Assembly (NCBI GenBank): GCA_026182355.1
Contig: JAPFBL010000969.1
Location: 1-64,000, forward strand
Length of the DNA stretch: 64,000 nt
DNA from: Hermatobates lingyangjiaoensis
Taxonomy: Eukaryota; Arthropoda; Insecta; Hemiptera; Hermatobatidae
Direction of reading: 5' to 3'
Of the stretch, positions 1 through 11,283 are shown in pieces (position 1 is the first letter of the stretch; each line of letters begins with the position of its first letter). A program made the position numbers and the translations under genes. Under the pieces are notes generated by a model. The model was given only the letters and a program-made list of their open reading frames with translations. It had not been told where the DNA came from and searched no databases.

Positions 1-1
1 A

Positions 2-94
2 AACTTAAACCTGAATGCAAAAGGTCGACATACTAAAAAAGAAAACAGGAGTCCTCAACAGCATTTGCAATCTCATTTAGACCATTACAATTAG
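2..94 (+). CDS. possible C-terminal coding fragment, unknown
   Basis: An open frame enters the window at base 2 and ends at a TAG after about 30 codons. It is rich in N, K, Q and H and has no motif I recognise. An AATAAA at 231-236 could be its polyadenylation signal. It could equally be chance, since only the 3' part is inside the window. Function unknown. Confidence 0.2.
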   Translation, partial: NLNLNAKGRHTKKENRSPQQHLQSHLDHYN

Positions 95-277
95 AAAATC
101 TGGGAAAATACGATATATTTCGTATAACTTTCTTGAACGATGTAACATGTTTACAAACAATATAGAATACATGTTTGATGAAATAGTGTATATTTTACTT
201 CTTTTAATTTTGTAAACTTTGATTATGTTTTAATAAAGTTTTATAATTTTTGTGTGATGAATTCTGAATATTTTCGG

Positions 278-700
278 GAGAAAGTAATTTCCTTTCTCCT
301 TCTTCGGGACAGTCTTCTTCGCGTTTCGGAAGAAAGTAACTTCCTTTCTCCTTGTTCGGGTTCTTAGCTGCACCTGTGGGAGGTTGGCTCCCACTAGTTA
401 GCGCTTTTGGACGGACTAGTTAGCCCTGTGCTTCCGGAGGATGGTCTCCGGACTTCCTTCTCCTTAGTATCATACAGGGGAAATCCCTGTTTCTCTATCA
501 GTGGTATTTTGTCCGCTCCGTCAGATCACCTCATAGCGGAGTAAGTCTATTTACTTACTCCCCTATTTTTACGACCCCCTCAAGGGGTCGCCTGGTGCCT
601 TTGAAGCTCAGTTCGTTTGTCCCTGCATATAGCAGGTTAACAGGGTAGCCTCGTGAAGGCCGAAAGTCAGAGGTGAGTGTTAGAGGCTATTAGAGGCGCT
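278..700. other. string of short perfect hairpins, GC-richer island
   Basis: At least eight short hairpins follow one another in about 420 bp: GGAGAAAG/CTTTCTCC near 278; GTGGGAG/CTCCCAC near 376; CCGGAG/CTCCGG near 436; CAGGG/CCCTG near 475; TCCGCT/AGCGGA near 511-540; GAGTAAG/CTTACTC near 540; CGACCCC/GGGGTCG near 572; CCTGC/GCAGG near 623; GCCT/AGGC near 648. Loops are mostly 5-8 nt. The region is clearly less AT-rich than its surroundings and has no convincing open frame. A structured RNA or a mobile-element terminus is possible; I cannot name a family. Confidence 0.5.
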
Positions 701-1288
701 TAATCACTCCATTATTACCCCATGACTCATTATGAAAACATATTATTCATACTTAGTTGATCAATCCATTCATCTTTTAGGTTAAAATGCAGTATGGGAG
801 GCCCCTTGGTACTGCAATAACTAACTGTCGATAATTCCTGTACCATAATATATCGATTATTAAATGGCCTCTTGAAGTTAATATGTTGATTCCTTATACA
901 TCACAAAATATATTTCTTTTATTTTTCATACTTTACAATTATTTTATACTTTTGTACTTATGAATATTAATAAGTAAACCTTTATACCTCTTTATAATTT
1001 AAAAAATAGCGTCGGCATCTAATTGAATAAATTATCAGAGAACTTAAATTTCTTTTAAATTTAAAATATAAATTTCTTTTTAATTATTTTTTCTTTTTAA
1101 TGTAATTATTTTTAAAATAATTCACTTCTCTCTGTTTTCTTTAACCTGTATGCGAATAATTTTATATGATCTGATATTTCAGTTAACTAGACCAGTCAGG
1201 TTTCTGTTATAGTGCTGCCACCTGTTGACAGATAATCTAACTAATTCAGATATAAGTAAGGAAGCATAACATTGTATAACGTAGAACG

Positions 1289-1491
1289 TGTTGAGGGTCC
1301 GTTATCAAATAATTTAACGAAAGGAGATTCTTGATGTCAGCTTTTATTTTACACAGTTCAAAACAACACATTCAAAGCTACACATTTAGTCAACGTATAC
1401 AGAAACACATGGTTCATATTCAGGTTGTGCAACACTGGTTCATTACAGGTTGTGCAGTCCCCTCAGGCATGTTTTTAAATGTCCCACAACA
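1289..1491 (-). repeat. copia 3' LTR (in element orientation)
   Basis: 203 bp with 5-bp terminal inverted repeats TGTTG/CAACA; matches 2549-2751 throughout. Identity between LTRs argues for recent insertion. Confidence 0.93.
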
Positions 1492-1541
1492 CTCTCCCTC
1501 ATTTAACAACATCAAAAAAAAACTGAAAAACAAACAATGAT

Positions 1542-1733
1542 TTACATATCTACAAGTCCCAATCGGGAACACAAATCAGAATGTCGGGGCCTAGGCACGC
1601 TTCCACTGCGCGGTAGGATTCTCCAAAGATCTGGATGCAAACCGTCATCAACATAGAGAGCCACCAACAGTTTATCAGACCCCTTTATTTGAATAAAAAG
1701 GCAAGGGTCAGCTGAGCTTTGTTTGAAGCCCAA
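1542..1733 (-). pseudogene. copia reverse transcriptase fragment
   Basis: The minus frame contains GFKQSSADPCLFI followed by LLVALYVDDG, the hallmark of the Ty1/copia reverse transcriptase (RVT_2) around its YVDD catalytic motif. Downstream of YVDDG the frame runs about 30 codons with no recognisable RT, so only a short piece of the pol gene remains. It directly follows the 96-bp repeat array, showing that protease, integrase and most of RT were lost by internal deletion. It cannot make a working enzyme; mobilisation would need a relative. Confidence 0.85.
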
Positions 1734-1736
1734 GTT

Positions 1737-2140
1737 TAACAGTCATATAGCCTTCTACAACATAAAGAAAAATCATTCTTCATGGGAGTTGCAATATTTC
1801 TTCAAGAAATCAACATCAGAGGGCTGAGTTCAACAGTCATATAGCCTTCTACAACATAAAGAAAAATCCATTCTTCTTTGGGAGTTGCAATATTTCTTCA
1901 AGAAATCAACATCAGAGGGCTGAGTTCAACAGTCATATAGCCTTCTACAAGATAAAGAAAAATCCATTCTTCTTTGGGAGTTGCAATATTTCTTCAAGAA
2001 ATCAACATCAGAGGGCTGAGTTCAACAGTCATATAGCCTTCTACAACATAAAGAAAAATCCATTCTTCTTTGGGAGTTGCAATATTTCTTCAAGAAATCA
2101 ACATCAGAGGGCTGAGTTCAACAGTCATATAGCCTTCTGT
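1737..2140. repeat. 96-bp tandem repeat, about 4.2 copies, inside copia
   Basis: The phrase AGTCATATAGCCTTCT recurs at 1741, 1835, 1931, 2027 and 2123, a period of 94 then 96 bp. Later units are nearly identical; the first is 2 bp shorter. The array sits exactly at the internal deletion junction between gag and the RT scrap. Confidence 0.93.
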
Positions 2141-2450
2141 GTAATTCCAGCCAAACATCCCTAGAATTAGAAAAACGCATCACCAACTTCAAAGTGTCCT
2201 CCGTCATGTTAGTAGTAATAATCAATAGAGCAATACTATCTAACTTGGTAAAAGTTTCATAATTTTTTTCAAATGCCTTTACCACTGATGGACTTGCATC
2301 CTTTGAAGGATCTTCAGGTGCAACCACTCTCCCTTCCACAATATCCAGTGCACCAGGAGTACTTTTCAATAAAATTGTTACTTTATATTTCCAGGTAGAC
2401 CAGTTTTTCTTTCCTTCAAGAAGGCCAATGTTTACTTTTGTCGCTTCCAT
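2118..2450 (-). pseudogene. copia gag, N-terminal part
   Basis: A 110-codon minus frame begins at ATG (2448-2450), about 100 bp inside the upstream LTR, as expected for copia gag. The start MEATKVNIGLLEGKKNWSTW and the spacing of its tryptophans fit Ty1/copia gag N-termini, in which a conserved core follows L-x-G-x-N-W. The similarity ends near residue 105, where the frame runs into the 96-bp array and stops. The zinc knuckle and everything after it are missing. It may be translated as a short gag fragment; the leader and start are intact. Confidence 0.8.
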
Positions 2451-2531
2451 TGTTCAAAAATACAAACAAAACAAATTGCAACACGAGTCCAAGTTCAAAC
2501 ACACAACTTTGCTCAATTAACAATATTTAAC

Positions 2532-2548
2532 GGCCTGGGCCCATAACC
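2532..2548 (-). promoter_or_regulatory. primer-binding site for half initiator tRNA-Met
   Basis: Read on minus this is GGTTATGGGCCCAGGCC, abutting the LTR. The first 14 nt are complementary to the anticodon arm of animal initiator tRNA-Met, the internal primer used by copia rather than a tRNA 3' end. Confidence 0.8.
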
Positions 2549-2751
2549 TGTTGAGGGTCCGTTATCAAATAATTTAACGAAAGGAGATTCTTGATGTCAG
2601 CTTTTATTTTACACAGTTCAAAACAACACATTCAAAGCTACACATTTAGTCAACGTATACAGAAACACATGGTTCATATTCAGGTTGTGCAACACTGGTT
2701 CATTACAGGTTGTGCAGTCCCCTCAGGCATGTTTTTAAATGTCCCACAACA
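2549..2751 (-). repeat. copia 5' LTR (in element orientation)
   Basis: Partner of 1289-1491, same ends and length; flanked on the right by target duplication GAACG. Confidence 0.93.
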
Positions 2752-2948
2752 GAACGTAGATAGAGAGAAATACTCATATTTGTTTCATTTAAATTAATTA
2801 GTTAAAATAAACATTGTATTTGTGAAATTTTTTTTTAACAAATAACTTTAAATAATTTTTTTACAATGAATTATAGAGTAATATGATTTAATTTAAATAA
2901 ATTATTGTTGGGTAAAAAGCTAATGAAATGGTCTTCACATATAAAAAT

Positions 2949-3001
2949 TTAATGGTATAGACAACGCGTTTCGAAACGTAGTGTTCTTCCTCAGGCATTA
3001 A
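2949..3001 (-). ncRNA. hammerhead-like motif, family B
   Basis: On minus: outer stem I UUAAUG, C, core CUGAGGA, extra A, stem II GAAC.../...GUUUC (one mismatch), GAA, stem III ACGCGU, H17 = U, G, then CAUUAA closing stem I around an internal loop. Core bases are intact. Part of a fragment inserted in repeat R. Confidence 0.55.
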
Positions 3002-3380
3002 CTAAAAAATACAACAACACGAGAGAGTTATCTATAATAGTATACAGTAAATATAGCACAAAATAAAAATTAGAATCAATTAAATTAGTTAAAAATCAGT
3101 ACATTCAAAGACAGTTATTATGTTATTAAAAGCCCTCTGTTATTAAAAGCCCAAGTACTTAGTGTCTATATTTTTGTGACATTACGAATTAATATCTGGA
3201 TCATTCGAGATGTCTACCATGGCATATTTCAGTGAAATACTGTTGAATTAGTATCTTCCATTCTCTTAATTGGATGGAATTGATGGATTAATCCACATTC
3301 TTAATTTTCTCTTAATTGTATTTTATTATTTCACTCTAATTTTGTAACTGATTAGATATAATTTGTATTGTAGTGTCTTC

Positions 3381-3413
3381 CTGATGATGAACACAAAGTG
3401 TTCGAAACGCGTA
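3381..3413 (+). ncRNA. hammerhead-like motif, family B, strong core
   Basis: CTGATGA, extra T, stem II GAACAC-AAA-GTGTTC (perfect 6 bp), GAA, ACGCGT palindrome as stem III, then A (H17) and GTTG. The core is the textbook CUGAUGA...GAA. The outer stem I found in the 62-kb copy is not evident here. Confidence 0.6.
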
Positions 3414-4220
3414 GTTGTTGTTGAATAAAACTTCATTTGTGTGGAGACTTTTGTTTGTTAATCCATTTTATCTTAGAAAGTAGTCATATTCCATATGGCC
3501 ATCTCTAGTTCATATTGCTTTTTTTGAAATATAAAAGTTTTCTTATTTGAAATTACAAAAGTATAAAATAAATATAAGGTATAAAAAATAGAGAAATATA
3601 TTTTATAATATAAGTAATATTCTAATGAAAACAACACTTCAAGATGCCATCGACTAATCGATATATTATGGTACAGGAATATCGACAGTTGTCAATTGGC
3701 AGTTACAAAGTTACAAAGCCCCGTCCCCAATACTGCATTTTAGCCAATAAATTAGAGTTTTAAAAATGACAGTCAATTTAAATAACTTATTCAAATGATT
3801 GTAGATGTTTAATTTAAATTAGTTTTTATTTCGAATTGTTTGTTCAATGAAATTAATATTAATAATGTTTAATGTATAAAAATGAAACGTGAGTACAATT
3901 TAAATTACGAACTGTTGCTTTTAAAAACGAATCACATTTTAAACCTGATTATCATTTCAATTAATTATTCAAATGAAATCTTTTAGACCAATTCATGATC
4001 CCTAATTATTTATAATTATTTGCCGAATTATATAACATTTTAAAAATTATGGGTATTTTATCTGAATCATTCAAATTTAACTGATATATATATTCCGGGG
4101 TTGGTCCACCCTGGACGGCACATGCTGGGGGGGGGGAGGGGGGGGGGTATCTCGAGGTGTTCAAATTTAAAAAAAAAATCTCACAATTTATGTTTTAATA
4201 AAAAAAAATAAAAAGCTAAG

Positions 4221-7200
4221 AAAAAAATCTGGAGTGGCCTGCTCTCAACTTTACCATAAGTAAAATTAATATCAATCTTCTTGGGTATATAATACATAAT
4301 GTTTCATTTAAACATAATGTAAACATTTAAATTGGAGATGCTTATTAGTCTTTCATTTCTGAGGCTGTACTGATAGTGATTGATCGACTTATCAATATAT
4401 AAGCCTTTTTTTGTACATCCCACAGCTGGGATGTACAAATAATCTCATTAGCATAACTACTGCAGTAATAACATTTTGGAAAAACCAAAGTGAAAATTTC
4501 TTGACACGAAATAATCTCTTACAAGAGAACATGGCGTTTGCTCAAATAGCCAGTGGATTTCATATGTCCGTTACTTGACCTCCTTCTACATTGAATATTT
4601 AAGTCAAATTTTCAAATTTAAATCAGAAAAAACTCTTATTTTCTCTGAAAACATCATAAACATCCAAGAAAAAATGTCGTTTTAAAATAATTTATAATTA
4701 AGGATATACAATAATTACATTTATTATCTTCAAACGAAAGATTTCCATTTTGTATTATGTTTTACTTTTTTGGTTTTTTATAGAATTATTATACTGGGAT
4801 TTTATGGCTTCTTAGTATTTATTAAAATCATTTTCCTTCCCATTTATCGAAAATCATATATACCAATTTCTCTGAGTGAGTGTTATCTTTTTTCCTGCGT
4901 CTTGTACTCTGTTATACGCTTGCTATGAATGGATATTGGGAAAAAATATATTAGTAATTAACCAGTCAACTCAAACTGATTTTGAGTTTTGAGTAATTAC
5001 ATACTCAACTCAAAGTTGAAGCCAGCTAGTCAATATAATTTAAATCATTTATAGTTGGGAGCTTCTAATTTTTGAAAATAATAAATATGAACTATTAGAC
5101 TAGAATAGTCTAATTTTATCTCAGTGGTGTTGCTAAAAAAATTTCTAAGTCAATGTAAACATTGTAAAAAAATATCAAAAATTCGACAAGTATAGTAGGT
5201 GATCCCTTAGTCTAGGATAAAGAAATGGTTTTTATAGCTTTATTGCTCTTTCCCGTAAATGAAACTTCATGAATATTTTTTTATAAATTAGTAATTTTTT
5301 GTTCCATTCATGGTCAATTTTTCATGAGTTGTTAATCAGCCGTTTAGCATCAAAAAAACATTTTCTGAAAACAGAAATCGTACTTTAACGCCCCTTTGGT
5401 GGATGTAATTTTGAAAAAAATTATTTCAAATCATTTTCCATATAATGTTCTATTTTTAAGCATAGTTTCATTTTGATCCGTCAAACGGTATGTCTTCTAT
5501 CGCTCTTACAAGCTTTGAGATTGAATTATAAGTCAAGATGTTTACATAATATTGAAAAAAAAAAAATTTCCCGTTGTTCTAAAACTCTGAATATATATTT
5601 TTTGTTTGTTTCATTTGTAACCTCAAAGATAATGCCAAAATTTCAAAACTCTAGGGCTATCAGTTCAGGAGAAAAAAATGTTTTCTAAAAAACGGTTTTT
5701 GGCAAAAAAAAGTAACTTTCCCATCATGCATAATTCTTCCCAAACAATAGGGATCTTCTTCCCTATGAGGCCCATTTTTGTGTAAAATATCAACTTGATC
5801 CATCAAAGATTCTGGACCGTAGCGTGGTAACAAGCAATGCTAACACACTCACCCACCCATCTACCCACCCACACACACAGACATCATCGAAAAAACTTCA
5901 TAAAACGACTTCTGGGACCTCAAAACATGTAATTCCGTCAAAATCTCGAGATCGAATTTTTCACGATCACTATACTTTACTTATAGTAAAGTAATAATAG
6001 GAAGCACGCATCAAACGACCACGCTCATAATAACACCTCTGTACTTTGTAAAACCCCAAACGGGTTCATCACTATCTCATCTAAAATGACAGAATACAAA
6101 TAATGATATTAAAAACCTACTCTCTTTAGCAATAGGCAGAGACTATAGTGCAAAAGACTAAAGACTACACTTTAGTAGCGCATAAGAGGTGGCAATTTTA
6201 GTGTGTTAATATATAACAAGTAGAAAGGAACACTAATACAGCAGACAACAGGAGCACTAGCATGGTGGTGGAGACTACTGAGCGTGCATGAGAGAGCTTG
6301 CTAGACATATACTTCACATGTCACTATTCTTTCAATTTTTCTGGGAAGTGCTGATAACCATTTTGCTCATAAGAACACATTCTAAACTATCCATTAGGTG
6401 ATAGGTGCTATTTATAATTTAACCAAAAGTTATAGTAGCAATTATAGAAAATATAAATTTATATATATATTAAACTTCAAAAATGTCTTACTAACTTATA
6501 AAAATCATTAACGGCCTATAAACAAAATGTAACAAATGAATGACCCTGTGACATTGGTCATTTACTATGTGATATGCTACAGGTGACACTTCATGTTTAA
6601 GAGATGATGGTGATAACATCACTTGCTCTATGCACAGCAATGCTGATTGATAATCAATCATCTTCCTTCCTTTTCTTGTTTTCCTGTGAATTTTGCTTTT
6701 GAAGACAGTCAAATGACTTATCTGAATCGTCATCATTTGCACACTCAACATTCATCAAGATATCTTTTAATGCTAAACAACAATTAATTTTTTTCGGTCA
6801 GCACCATAAATACTGTTTAACATTGCTAAATTAAACATTCTTATAATTATGTTCTAATTAATATATATATATATATTAATAAATAATTAATATAATATAT
6901 GTAATAGTTTTAATTAATTATTACTTTACTATAAGTAAATTAGTGATCGTGAAAAAATTCGATCTCGAGATTTTGACGGAATTGCACGTTTTGAGGTCCC
7001 AGAAGTTTTATGAAGTTTTTCCGATGATGTCTGTGTGTGTGTGAGTGTGGGTGGGTGGGTGAGTGTGTTAGCATTGCTTGTTACCACGCTACGGTCCAGA
7101 ATCTTTGATGGATCAAGTTGATATTTTACACAAAAATGGGTCCCATATGGAAGAAGTCCCTATTGTTTGGGAAGAATTATGCATGATGGGAAAGTCACTT

Positions 7201-8834
7201 TTTTGCCAAAAACCGTTTTTTTTTTTAAAACATTTATTTCTCCTAAACTGATAAACCTAGAGTTTTGAGATTTTGACATTATCTTTGAGGTTACAAATGG
7301 AGCAAACGAAAAATATATACAGAATTTTATAACAACAGGAAATATTTTTTTTTCAATAAAATGTAAAAATTTTGACTTATAATTCAATCTCAAACCTTGT
7401 GAGAGCGATACAAGCCATACTGTTTGATGAATCAAAATGAAACTATGCCTAAAAATAGAACATTATGTGGAGAATGAGTTATTTTTTTTCAAAATTATTC
7501 GTTAAAGGGGCGTTACATTCTGTTTTCAGAAAATGTTTTTTTGACGCTAAACGGCTCATTAAGAAATAATGAAAAATTGACCAAAAATGGAACAAAAAAT
7601 TAGCAATTCATAAAATAAACATCATGAAGTTTCAATTACGGGAAAGAGCAATAACGCTATAAAAACTGTTTGTTTATCCTAAACTAAGAGATCACCTGCT
7701 ATACTTGTCGATTTTTTTATATTTTTTTAACATTGTTTACATTGACTTAGAAATTTTTTGAGCGAATCCACTGAGATAAAGTTGATATTTATAAAAAACA
7801 ATTTGAATAGTTTATTGACTTATATGAGAAGTAAGAGGAATAATATTGTTACATGTAAAAAAATCACCGCCAATAAACATAAATAAATTACTTTTTTCTT
7901 CCATGGCATGATGGATTTGTCTCATAAAATGCTTTAATAAATCTATATATTGCACTCTTGAGCAAAACTTAATATCAGTTCCAACGAATATTTGTTATTT
8001 TCAAAAATTAGAAGCTCCCAATTATAAGAGATTTAAATTATATTGAATAGCTGGCTTTGACTTCGATTTTAGTATGTAAACTGGCTAATTACTAATATAT
8101 TTTTTCTCAATATACATTCATAGCAAACTTATAACAGAGTACAGAAGGCAGGAAAAGGATAACACTCACTCAGAAAAAATTCGTATATATGTTATTTGAC
8201 AAAGGGGTAGGAAAATGATCTTATTAAATACTAAGAAGCCATAAAATTCCCAGTATAATAATTGTATAAAAAACGAAAAATGTGAAAGATAATTCAAAAT
8301 TGAAATCTTTCGTTTAGAGATTAATAAATGTAATTATTGTACATCTTTAATTATAAATCATCTTAAAACAATATTTTTTCTTCGCTGTTTATGATGTTTT
8401 TCAGAGAAAAATAGGATATTTTCCTGTTTCAAATTTGAAAATTTTACTTTAATATTCAATGTAGAAGGATGTCAAGTAAACGATGTAAGAAATCCACTGG
8501 CTATTTGAACAAAAGCCATGTTCTCTTGTAGGAGAATATTTCGTATCAAGAAATGTTCACTTTGGTTTTTCAAAAATGTTATTACTAAGTAATACAGTAA
8601 TTACAGTAGTTATACTAATGAAATTATTTGCATCAGCTGTGTGATGTACAAAAATAAGGTTATATATAGATATATCCTTCAATCATTATCTGTACTACGT
8701 CAGGAATGAAAGACTAATAATCATATCCCATTTAGATGTTTACGTTATGCTTAAATGAGACGTTATGTATTATATACTCAAGAAATTTGATATTAAGTTA
8801 CTTATAGTAAAGTTGAGTGTAGGCCAGATTTTAT
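4221..8834. mobile_element. T1: long foldback DNA element (family T)
   Basis: A plus arm (4221 to about 5993) and an inverted minus arm (about 6922 to 8834) enclose about 930 bp of other sequence. Each arm's outer end reads CTGGAGTGGCC (the right end has lost GGAGT), then a TTTACTATAAGTA-like box; the inner end carries CTTTACTTATAGTAAAG. Arms share the phrases TACAAGAGAACATGGC, CTATACTTGTCGA and AACGCCCCTTT and a CA/CCCA microsatellite. No transposase is visible. The very long inverted arms recall Foldback/Galileo or long-TIR Mutator elements, but the superfamily is unproven. Confidence 0.75.
5994..6921. other. non-T core between the T1 arms
   Basis: About 930 bp enclosed by the T arms and not found in other T copies here. 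On minus near 6751-6650 a short frame encodes an acidic/basic stretch (CANDDDSDKSFDC...KKRKEDD) ending in a stop, which looks more like a protein C-terminus than noise. It may be captured host or transposase sequence; no family recognised. Confidence 0.35.
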
Positions 8835-9008
8835 TTTAATATTTAAAGCATAAATGATTTAATATTAACTTTAAATGTGATATTTAATTTATTAAGTGAT
8901 AACGTCACTTGCTCGAAAAAAGTAGAATGAATAAAGTTCATAGGACTGTTTTACACTATGACAAATATGGTTGGTCCTGTTTAGAAGCCTTTATAAACAG
9001 CTAAGGAG

Positions 9009-9085
9009 TGGGGATTACTTGTGGGCTAATAGGTTGCGCGCCTTACTGCAGAAAAAAAATCCCGGGTTCAATTCTGGCAATTTGA
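9009..9085 (+). repeat. tRNA-like sequence, probable SINE head
   Basis: TGGGCTAATAGGTTGCGCG resembles a pol III A box and GGGTTCAATTC matches a B box (GGTTCRANNC) at a tRNA-like spacing; the middle GCGCGCCTTACTGCAGA resembles a tRNA anticodon arm. No acceptor stem closure or clear 3' tail, so a SINE head or decayed tRNA pseudogene. Confidence 0.5.
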
Positions 9086-9089
9086 ATCT

Positions 9090-9728
9090 ACATTTTTTCA
9101 TGCACTTAATAAATCTTCACAGATGTACTTGACGTAAGTTGAAAACTTAAGGCTCAGGGGTCTAATTTAACTAATCTTCACGTGTTTGTTCAATGATCAC
9201 TACAACATTCCAATTTCATAACAACACTTAACACTGATTGACCTGCTACTCTCATAACACTGTTTAGCTCAGCATATATGACCTAACTTCTAGCTGCTTT
9301 CAATTCTGGCATAACTCTGGTATTAGGTAAACGAAAGAAACTATGACGAGAACTCTATAAAAGGCTCATACTTTCCTAGAATGTCATGATACTATAGTCC
9401 TTAATTCCACATGCCAGGACTATTCAAATTCAGAAAAAACTAACACACCCGGCTCTCAGATTCTCGTCCTCTCCGTACTCATCAACTGATTTCGGAATGA
9501 GAAGTGGGGGAAGTCCCCGCTAATACGACCGCGCCTTTATAAGAAACATCATTGCATAACAGCCAGATTAAACAAAGAAAACTATTGATGCTATTACCTT
9601 CTTGTATTTCTAATTATTCTTTCTCGTCAGTTGTATAAATAACTAGCAAACCTATCCGTCTTTGACGGAGTCAAAATTTTGATTCTCCTTCCTATTTCAA
9701 AATATAATTAGAAATTATAGAATACTAA
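9090..9728. other. no gene seen
   Basis: AT-rich sequence without a convincing frame or a repeat I can match elsewhere in the window. Confidence 0.4.
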
Positions 9729-9737
9729 AAAATCTGG

Positions 9738-10642
9738 GCTGAAATGTAGATCCGGGTACCCCCGACATGGCGGCTAGCTAATAGCTGGGAGACAGTCGGT
9801 TGGGAATCGATATCGATATCTACTATTGATATTGGAGTCAGTCGAAGTTATTTGCGCATGTCAATATTCTAGAGCAATCCTTCATTGTAATTGGTCTATT
9901 GTTCAAACTACCGGCAAAAACAGGAACTAAATACCTCTTCATAACCTTCTTACACGCTCCATGTGGTTTAGTTTGTGCCTCTTTTTTTCCCGTTGCTTCC
10001 AAATTAGCCAGCTTATTTCTTTTTTTGGGTATGGAACCTTTAGGTTTGTTTTTTTTTACACGATTGATGGGTGCTAGTGCGGAACGTGTGATTGTTTAGC
10101 AGATGAGGGCTTCAGGCATCTCACAGTCAATCATTCCCTTCATTTTAAAAACCCTGAAAATGAAGTGCATACTAATGCAATTGAGGGAACATGGTCTGTC
10201 ATAAAAAGGAGTCTGTCTAATCGGACCGTCAGAGATCAGTTTGACTCGTACCTCGAGGAGTACATGTGGAGACGAGTTCATTCAGATACTGACGATTTGA
10301 TGAGAGCTTGTTTAGTGATTTGATGAGAGGTTAGTCATAATATCCCTTTCTGGATTTTTTTTTTATTTCCATTCAACAAATTTTATAATAGTATCTCGTA
10401 TACACATTGTCTTTTACTATTTCATAATTCCCTTTCTATTGTATAACCTTTATATTATCTTATTCTTCATTTTTTAATATTTCGCATTAAAAAAATTCAT
10501 TTTAATTAATTTCAATCTATTTACGTTTATGACGTCATATACTTGTCAATTAGAACAATATATCGATACATAAACCCTCAATATGTCGGATTTATTTCAA
10601 GTCGCCATATTTACACCGGGTACCCGGATCTACATTTCTACC
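9738..10642 (+). mobile_element. Merlin DNA transposon (deleted copy)
   Basis: Ends are inverted repeats of about 22 bp sharing GAAATGTAGATCCGGGTACC, flanked by the 9-bp duplication AAAATCTGG (9729-9737, 10643-10651), the size known for Merlin (8-9 bp). The 905-bp body holds the C-terminus of an IS1016/ISXO2-type transposase on plus. It landed exactly in the terminal AAATCTGGAGTGG of a T unit, which dates it after that T insertion. Confidence 0.87.
10102..10323 (+). pseudogene. Merlin transposase, C-terminal fragment
   Basis: Seventy-three codons ending in TGA encode DEGFRHLTVNHSLHFKNP, then HTNAIEGTWSVIKRS and FDSYLEEYMWRR. This is the end of the ISXO2-like transposase domain of Merlin and IS1016/IS1595, in which the TN-IEG-W-K block holds the last catalytic acidic residue. 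An in-frame stop lies just upstream and the preceding 200 bp (T-rich, 9900-10090) do not encode the N-terminal catalytic residues, so the gene is dead. The element could only move through an active Merlin elsewhere. Confidence 0.88.
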
Positions 10643-11283
10643 AAAATCTGGAGTGGCCTACACTCAACGTTACTATAAGTAACTTAATATCAAATTTAAC
10701 ATATAAAATATAATTTAACACATAATGCCTCATTTAAGCATAACGTAAACATCTAAATGGGATAAGATTATTAGTCTTTCATTCCTGAGGTAGTAGAGAT
10801 AATGATTGAAAGACATATCAATATATAAGCTTATTATTGTACATCACACAGCAGATGCATATAATTTCATTAGTATAACTACAGCAGTAATAACATTTCT
10901 GAAAAACCAAAGTGAACATTTCTTGATACCAAATATTCTCCTACAAGAGAACATGGCTTTTGTTCAAATAGCCAGTGGATTTCTTACATCGTTTACTTGA
11001 CATCCTTCTACATTGATTATTAACGTAAAATTTTCAAATTTTAAAACAGGAAAATACCATTTTTTTTTCTCTGAAAGACATCATAAACAGCGAAGAAAAT
11101 GTTGTTTCAAGGTGATTTATAATTAAAGATGTACGATAATTACATTTATTAATCTCTAAACGAAAGATTTGAATTTTGAATTATCTTTTACATTTTTGGT
11201 TTTTTATACAATTATTATACTGGGAACTTTATGGCTTCTTAGTATTTAATAAGATCATTTTCATTCCCTAAAACAGATTTAGT
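10643..11283 (+). mobile_element. T2: truncated T unit
   Basis: Starts AAAATCTGGAGTGG with the TTACTATAAGTAA box and follows the T arm to about AATAAGATCATTTTC, then stops. Its terminus carries the Merlin insertion. Confidence 0.75.

Larger units (their letters stand above)
1289..2751 (-). mobile_element. non-autonomous Ty1/copia LTR retrotransposon
   Basis: Two identical-looking 203-bp LTRs (1289-1491, 2549-2751) start TGTTG and end CAACA and are flanked by the perfect 5-bp duplication GAACG (1284-1288, 2752-2756). The element reads on the minus strand. Next to the upstream LTR, 2535-2548 holds a primer-binding site complementary to the anticodon arm of initiator tRNA-Met (CTGGGCCCATAACC on plus), the half-tRNA priming known for Drosophila copia. 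A purine-rich tract adjoins the other LTR (GAGGGAGAG on minus, near 1492-1500). The interior is only 1057 bp instead of about 4 kb: the start of gag, a 96-bp tandem array and an RT scrap. Integrase and most of RT are gone. Confidence 0.93.
783..3760. repeat. unclassified dispersed repeat R, interrupted by copia and a family-B fragment
   Basis: Bases 783-1288 plus 2757-3180 match, in reverse, 20430-21130. The outer 170-200 bp at 790-960 recur inverted at 3540-3740, so this copy has inverted ends. It was split by the copia element (1289-2751) and carries a family-B hammerhead fragment at about 2905-3010. Both ends contain the phrase CAGTATGGGAGGCC or a decayed form of it. No coding frame was found in it. 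Class unknown. Confidence 0.5.

Noticed and set aside
4124..4148. G-run as a quadruplex site of interest
   Set aside because: A short mononucleotide tract, like the run at 59245-59264; likely slippage or assembly-sensitive and not tied to any element.
9899..10099. Plus frame MFKLPAKTGTKYLF upstream of the Merlin transposase fragment
   Set aside because: Not the transposase frame and has no similarity to the Merlin N-terminus; poly-T runs make it hydrophobic by chance.
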